Assembly (NCBI GenBank): GCA_007922195.1
Contig: ML682005.1
Location: 41,098,531 to 41,162,530 of the forward strand
DNA: 64,000 nt
Direction of reading: 5' to 3'
Origin: Podocnemis expansa
Taxonomy: Eukaryota; Chordata; Testudines; Podocnemididae
Shown here: positions 59,876 to 64,000 of the stretch, one piece after another
How positions within the stretch are numbered: the first letter of the stretch is position 1
Layout of the letters: each line of letters opens with the position of its first letter
Notes under the pieces: model-generated
Told to the model about the DNA's origin: nothing
Databases searched by the model: none
What the model saw: the letters and a program-made list of their open reading frames with translations, nothing else
Translations under genes and position numbers: made by a program

Positions 59876-60065
59876 CCCATTGAGGTCAGATCTCCCAGGT
59901 GAGGTACTTCTTTCCTGGTTCTTGGGCCCAAGGCTGATACCTTGGGTTCCTCCCCGGAACCTTGCTGAGGTCAGCTACCCTATGTGGGGAGGCAGTGCTG
60001 GAGGCAGACAGGGTCAACTCCGCCACTGTCCTTGAGCACGGCTAGTAATTACTGATTGTATCTGA
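59876..60065. other. DIRS-like 3' flank before the terminal arm
   Basis: No coding signal. Contiguous with the terminal arm at 60066 and likely element-derived. Confidence 0.35.
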
Positions 60066-60138
60066 GCAGCGCTCGAAGAACAGTGGGTTACTTACCAGTA
60101 ACCATCCTTCTTCAAGATGTGCTGCACAGATTCATTCA
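60066..60138. repeat. Inverted terminal-repeat arm (3' side of an upstream DIRS-like copy)
   Basis: 'ttcttcaagatgtgctgcacagattcattca' with 'gggttacttaccagtaacc'. Its reverse complement matches 60706-60780 closely over about 70 bases. It also contains a perfect inner palindrome-like 'ggttacttaccagtaacc'. Confidence 0.75.
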
Positions 60139-60279
60139 CAACCCTCCCACCGTCCCTGCAACTCAGAGTTGGTGACTTTTAGAGACTGAGGGGATGGGCG
60201 GCAGCCACATACAGGACTGTCACTGCCCTGGGACAGGACCCAGGGCACTGGCCCAGGCCCTGCCCCCTACCCGGAGGCC
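60139..60279. other. Spacer between the terminal arm and the minisatellite
   Basis: Becomes GC-rich to the right. Nothing recognised. Confidence 0.4.
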
Positions 60280-60485
60280 ATGCCCCCTGGCCACTAGCCA
60301 TGCCCCTGGCCAAGGCCGGGGCCGGGAGTGGCCGAAGATGGCTGGGCCCCGGATCCCCAGCCGAGGATGGGGCCAGGAGACGCCATGGCGGCCGCAGGTG
60401 GCTGGGCCTCGGATCCCTGGCAGGGGATGGGGCCGGAGTGGCTGCCACGGCTGCAGGTGGCTGGGCCCCAGATCTCCGGCCCGAT
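60280..60485. repeat. GC-rich minisatellite, about 60-bp period, about 3.5 copies
   Basis: Units start with tggctgggcc at 60339, 60399 and 60458, followed by 'ggatcc' and 'gatggggccggagtggc'-type words. A partial unit precedes. Long frames on both strands here are caused by the period being a multiple of three and lack of AT. Confidence 0.8.
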
Positions 60486-60705
60486 CGGGCGGGAGACTGG
60501 GAGAGGTGGGGCCCCACCAGACCCGGGGCACTGGCGCCAGGATTCGGGGCATGGGCCCAGTGTGCCTGGCGCCAGCAACACCACTGGCCACATTTATAGC
60601 CACAGGGTGGCATCGGGGGTGGTGGCAGCTGCCAGTCCTCTTCTGATAGACTAGAGCAAAAAGTTTTCTACCAATCGTGCGCTGCAGTACAGTTATACCT
60701 ATTAC
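60486..60705. other. GC-rich spacer between DIRS-like copies
   Basis: No recognised feature. Confidence 0.4.
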
Positions 60706-60780
60706 TGAATGAATCCAAATAGCTCATCTTGAAGAAGGATGGTTACTGGTAAGTGACCCACATTCCTCTCCAGGCGCTGC
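60706..60780. repeat. Inverted terminal-repeat arm, 5' end of copy B
   Basis: 'catcttgaagaaggatggttactggtaagt' is the clearest matching run with the reverse complement of 60066-60138. Confidence 0.75.
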
Positions 60781-61153
60781 TCACATGCAATTCCTATGTA
60801 GGTATGTATGTGCTGCAGCATATGGATGGCTGGAAAGCTTTTTGCCCTAGCCTGTCCCCATAGGGTCAGTGGCCAACGCCCCCTCTGACCTCCACACCTG
60901 CATGATATATAGGTGGCCCTGCCCCTGTCCCCCTTCAGTTCCTTCTTTCCACCCATTGCGAAGGTCCTGGAACTGCCTACTCTTGCAGGTTTGCAAGTGC
61001 CTGTCTGTTTCTGCTTCGTCGTCTATTTTCTCTTCATTCCCCACTCTGGAATTGTTTTTTGTTTCTATCTTGTCTCCTGGCTCTCACCGTACCAGAGGTT
61101 CCATCTCTGTTGCATGTCCCAGTGGTAGCACATGGCCCAGCACGGCCTCAACC

Positions 61154-63250
61154 ATGCCTAGATTCAAACCCCATGCTGTGAGTGAGAAGGCTTTCTCAAT
61201 CAGTGTCCCCATAAGGAATGCCTCAAATGCCTCGGGGAGGCTCACTGAACCAATAAGTGCAAAACTTACCAATTGTTTAAGCTGAAGACACAAAAGGAGT
61301 GCGAAAATTGCCTATGCTCCATGGCGCTGGAAGAGGCATTATGCCCTGCTTCAGTGACGAACAGGCCATCATTGGCACAGGTGGCCACAGTGCAGAGGGC
61401 ACAGTCAGCACCGGCCCTGCCTCGGCACAGGTCACCATCCAGGATGCCAAAAAAGCATTGCACGGGATTGGAATCTGTATCGGGTGTGCATCCTTCAAAC
61501 CTTTGAAATAGCTAAGGCCCTCCTTCAGCTGCCAACCCCTACTCCGCCCAGACTTTCAGCATTGAGAGGGAAACTGGCACTACTGCCCAAAGCCTGGTGC
61601 ACACCCCAGGCAGAGCCAGGTCCATCAGCACACCAGGAGCCAGTGCAGGATGAGCAGCCAGGTATGCTATGTCAGGGTCAGGCCTTGATACCCTGATCCC
61701 TGTGATTCCCCTCTGGGGGGGGATCAGCACAGCAACTCCCTGCCACAAGCCCACTAGTCCCCTCTGACTTGTTCCAGGGACTTCCCACACAGCCAAAGAG
61801 CAGAGGCGATGGGGCATACCTTCAGTTCTCCCCAGCGACCTCTTCCAAGGAACGCTCACTGGCGTCTTCACAAAAGTCATGCTGTACTGGGTCTCATTCA
61901 TGCTCATCCGAGGGTTCTGACACCTGACACCGGTGCTGCTGTTTGTCAACACCACTGACACTGGCACCCACCCCTGCACATCCAGCCAGCAAGTGCAGGA
62001 GGAAGCGTTCCCAATTGTTGCCTTGGCACAGAGACTCGGGAGCTTGGACACCAGCACCACTGGCACTGTCATGCTGTTCCCCACATGCCACCTCTCCAGT
62101 GCTGATGCGTATGAGGACACTCCCCAAGCACCACCCAGAATAGGAAATCTGACCCATCCCCTGCACGGGGAAATGTATGCCTGGCACAGACCATGGTACC
62201 ACAAACCTTTAAGGATTGGTCAGCACAGTGGACCAAGTTGGACTCCTGGGATTCCCCACGTAGGGACCTGACATCCCCCAGGTCATTTAGACCGACCACA
62301 TCTCAAGGAGACCAGGATGTGGGAGCATCTGATGAGACTCAGACCCAGGAGAGGGACCGTAAGGCTGCAGCAGGAATGACCTGAAGGTAATGTCCTCCAC
62401 TTCACCTGATGAAGCAGCCCACCAGAGGTCCTCTTCACTAAGAAAGCACCTGAGGGCATATCAAGAACTGCTTAAGCGCATGCCTGCAAACCTTGACCTC
62501 CTGACTAAGGTGGTCAGAGAAGATTTTGACCCTCTCTTTCAAGTGAGCGACCCCATCCCCCCCAGCCAAGATGGTGGTACCAATGCATGATGCGGTGTTC
62601 AAGACTGTTGGTGCCAGTGGCAGACACTGTCATCACTTCCCCCCTGTGTCAAAGGGCACAGTGAGGAAGCACCACGTCCCCAAAGACGAGTTTGGTTTCC
62701 TGTTTAAACACCCCACCCCTGGGTCATGGGTGGTGGACACAGTTAACCAGCAGGAAAGACAAGGCCAGCTCGCTGCCACTCCAGAAAATAAGGATGCCAA
62801 AAAGCTGGATTTGTTCGGTCAAAAAATTTATTTCACCACTGCCCTCCAGCTGCACATTGCCAACCAACAGGCCCTCATGGGCAGGTACATCTTTTACTTG
62901 TGGAGTTCAATGCAAAGGTTTTGGGACCTCATACCATGCAATCACACACTGGGCTACAACACTCTCATAGAGGAGGGCCTCCTAGTAGCTCATGTGATGC
63001 TTCTTTCTTCATGGGATGCTACGTTCATGGCCAGCAGAGGCATAGTGTCAGCAATCGCCATGTGCCGAGCTGCATGGCTGCAATGGTTGGGACTCTCCCC
63101 GCAGATGCAGCAGTCCATATAGCCATTTGTTGAGTCAACTGATGTGAAACTGCATGACATGAAGGATTCCCGTGCAACACTCCATTCCTTGAGGATGAAC
63201 ACCCCCCGGTTGGCCAGACAGTCCTTTCTTTCCTACCAGCAGCAGCAACA
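61154..63250 (+). pseudogene. DIRS-like gag (ORF1), copy B, frameshifted
   Basis: ATG at 61154 (MPRFKPHAVSEKAFS) aligns with the start of copy A. A frame slip follows inside the zinc-finger region (LKCLGEAH-like words in the next frame). The middle is Ser/Pro/Thr-rich with breaks. From about 62390 it carries SSTSPDEAAHQ, AYQELLKRM, then at 62690-63120 FLFKHPTPGSWVVD, KKLDLFGQKIYF and LHIANQQALMGRY, ending with the 'RAAWLQ' block. A basic tail region follows to about 63250. These words are the conserved core of turtle-type DIRS ORF1. Non-functional through frameshifts. Confidence 0.85.
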
Positions 63251-63399
63251 GGGCCCTTGCAATTAGCCCTTCCAATCATCCCGCTGCCCCTATGGGAACA
63301 GAGACAGGGACAGAAATAGGGGCAGACGGCGCTCAAGACAACAGAGTGCAACTCAGTCCACCCAACAGAGCAGTAACACCTATCCATCATCCCAGAGGC

Positions 63400-64000
63400 A
63401 GAGGTTTTGACCTCTCTCTTGAGGGCTGCCACAACTGCCAGAACCTACCCTACCTCCATTCAGAAACCACCTGGCCCCTTTCCAACAATGGTGGGCTGAG
63501 ATAACCTCAGACCATTGTTTTCTAGACACAAGGTCACATGGCTATACTATCCAGGTCAGGGCCAAGTCCCCCAGAAGAAAACTGCCCCCTCACTACCAGG
63601 ACAGGGACCCCTCCCAGGAGATACTGCTGGAGCTAGAGTGCCAAAAGCTTCTAGACCTGGGGCCATAGAACAAGTTCCCCCAAGAGAGAAAGGGAGGGGC
63701 TTTTATTCATGCTCCTTCCTGGTCCCGAAGGCAAGTGAGGGCTTGCAGCTCATTTTAGATTTAAGAGCCCTGAACAATTTTTAAGAAAAATAAAGTTTTG
63801 AATGGTTTCCCTATCTCAGATTATTCCTTCATTAGACCCAAGGGATTGTTTCACAGCCCTTGACTTAAAAGATGCTTATTTTCATATCTCCAAAAGGCAA
63901 GGCCACAGAAAGTTCCTTCATTTCGTAGCTGGAGGAAAACAATTCCAATTCACAGCACTCCCCTTTGGTCTGTCACTGGCCCCAACGGTGTTCACGAAGT
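63400..64000 (+). pseudogene. DIRS-like reverse transcriptase, N-terminal part, frameshifted and cut by the edge
   Basis: Upstream part in one frame: 'RGFYSCSFLVPKASEG' and LILDLRALNNF (to 63784). After a frame break at about 63784-63800 the next segment reads MVSLSQIIPSLDP, TALDLKDAYFHIS (motif A with the catalytic Asp), then FTALPFGLSLAP (motif B-like). The order and wording are those of DIRS/Ty3-like reverse transcriptases. The YxDD box and RNase H would lie beyond 64000. A TAG at about 63667-63669 may also break the earlier part. Confidence 0.88.

Larger units (their letters stand above)
60706..64000 (+). mobile_element. DIRS-like element copy B, cut by the right window edge
   Basis: Starts with the terminal-repeat arm 60706-60780 (inverted match to 60066-60138), a leader with a TATA-like box (60904-60913), gag (61154-63250) and the beginning of reverse transcriptase (to 64000). 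DIRS-like elements use a tyrosine recombinase instead of an integrase; that gene would lie to the right, outside the window. Less decayed than copy A. Confidence 0.85.

Noticed and set aside
60179..60654. Overlapping long frames on both strands
   Set aside because: They come from the 60-bp GC-rich minisatellite, whose period is a multiple of three; no domain.
1..64000. CRISPR array or bacterial operon
   Set aside because: No regularly spaced direct repeats with unique spacers; all repeats are eukaryotic transposons or a short minisatellite.

Overview
The window looks like nuclear DNA of a turtle. The repeats point there: CR1 LINEs with the ATTCTATGATT-type 3' end, DIRS-like elements, Penelope-like repeats, many non-autonomous hAT elements and turtle-type MITEs. 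The single-copy gene has a vertebrate exon structure. A softshell turtle is possible, but that is a weak guess from repeat flavour only.

The only host gene I can support is PARD6G (Par-6 gamma), on the minus strand. Coding exon 1 (49330-49401, 24 codons) lies in a CpG-rich promoter. Exon 2 (28936-29158) encodes most of the PB1 domain. Intron 1 is about 20.2 kb. Intron 2 runs left from 28935 and appears to leave the window, because I found no CRIB/PDZ exon at lower coordinates. The window from 1 to 49401 is therefore mostly PARD6G intron. From about 49.7 to 64 kb is its upstream flank, packed with repeats.

Left part (1-5.6 kb): a nearly complete, recently decayed CR1 LINE on the plus strand (ORF1 esterase end, ORF2 endonuclease plus reverse transcriptase, 3' tail), then a 546-bp hAT-like element and an older CR1 relic. 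Middle (5.6-49 kb): AT-rich intron with scattered short elements. Several have exact or near-exact 8-bp target duplications (7788-8220, 16682-16867, 24230-24718, 39482-39857, 40331-40461). There are also MIR/L3-like relics, foldback elements and Penelope-like repeats.

Promoter flank (48.7-53.5 kb): a nest of hAT-like elements and Penelope-like repeats reaching the edge of the PARD6G CpG island, with a 10-N assembly gap between near-identical 68-bp direct repeats. Right end (54-64 kb): at least three decayed DIRS-like (tyrosine-recombinase retrotransposon) gag copies. They come with inverted terminal-repeat arms, a 60-bp minisatellite and the start of a reverse transcriptase cut by the window edge.

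The most interesting signal is a set of dispersed repeats, often arranged as inverted dimers, that carry hammerhead-ribozyme-like folds (CUGANGA core, short hairpin, GAAA, tiny third stem). One inverted dimer is flanked by a perfect 15-bp target duplication, so the dimer was inserted as a unit. No bacterial, plasmid or CRISPR features are present.
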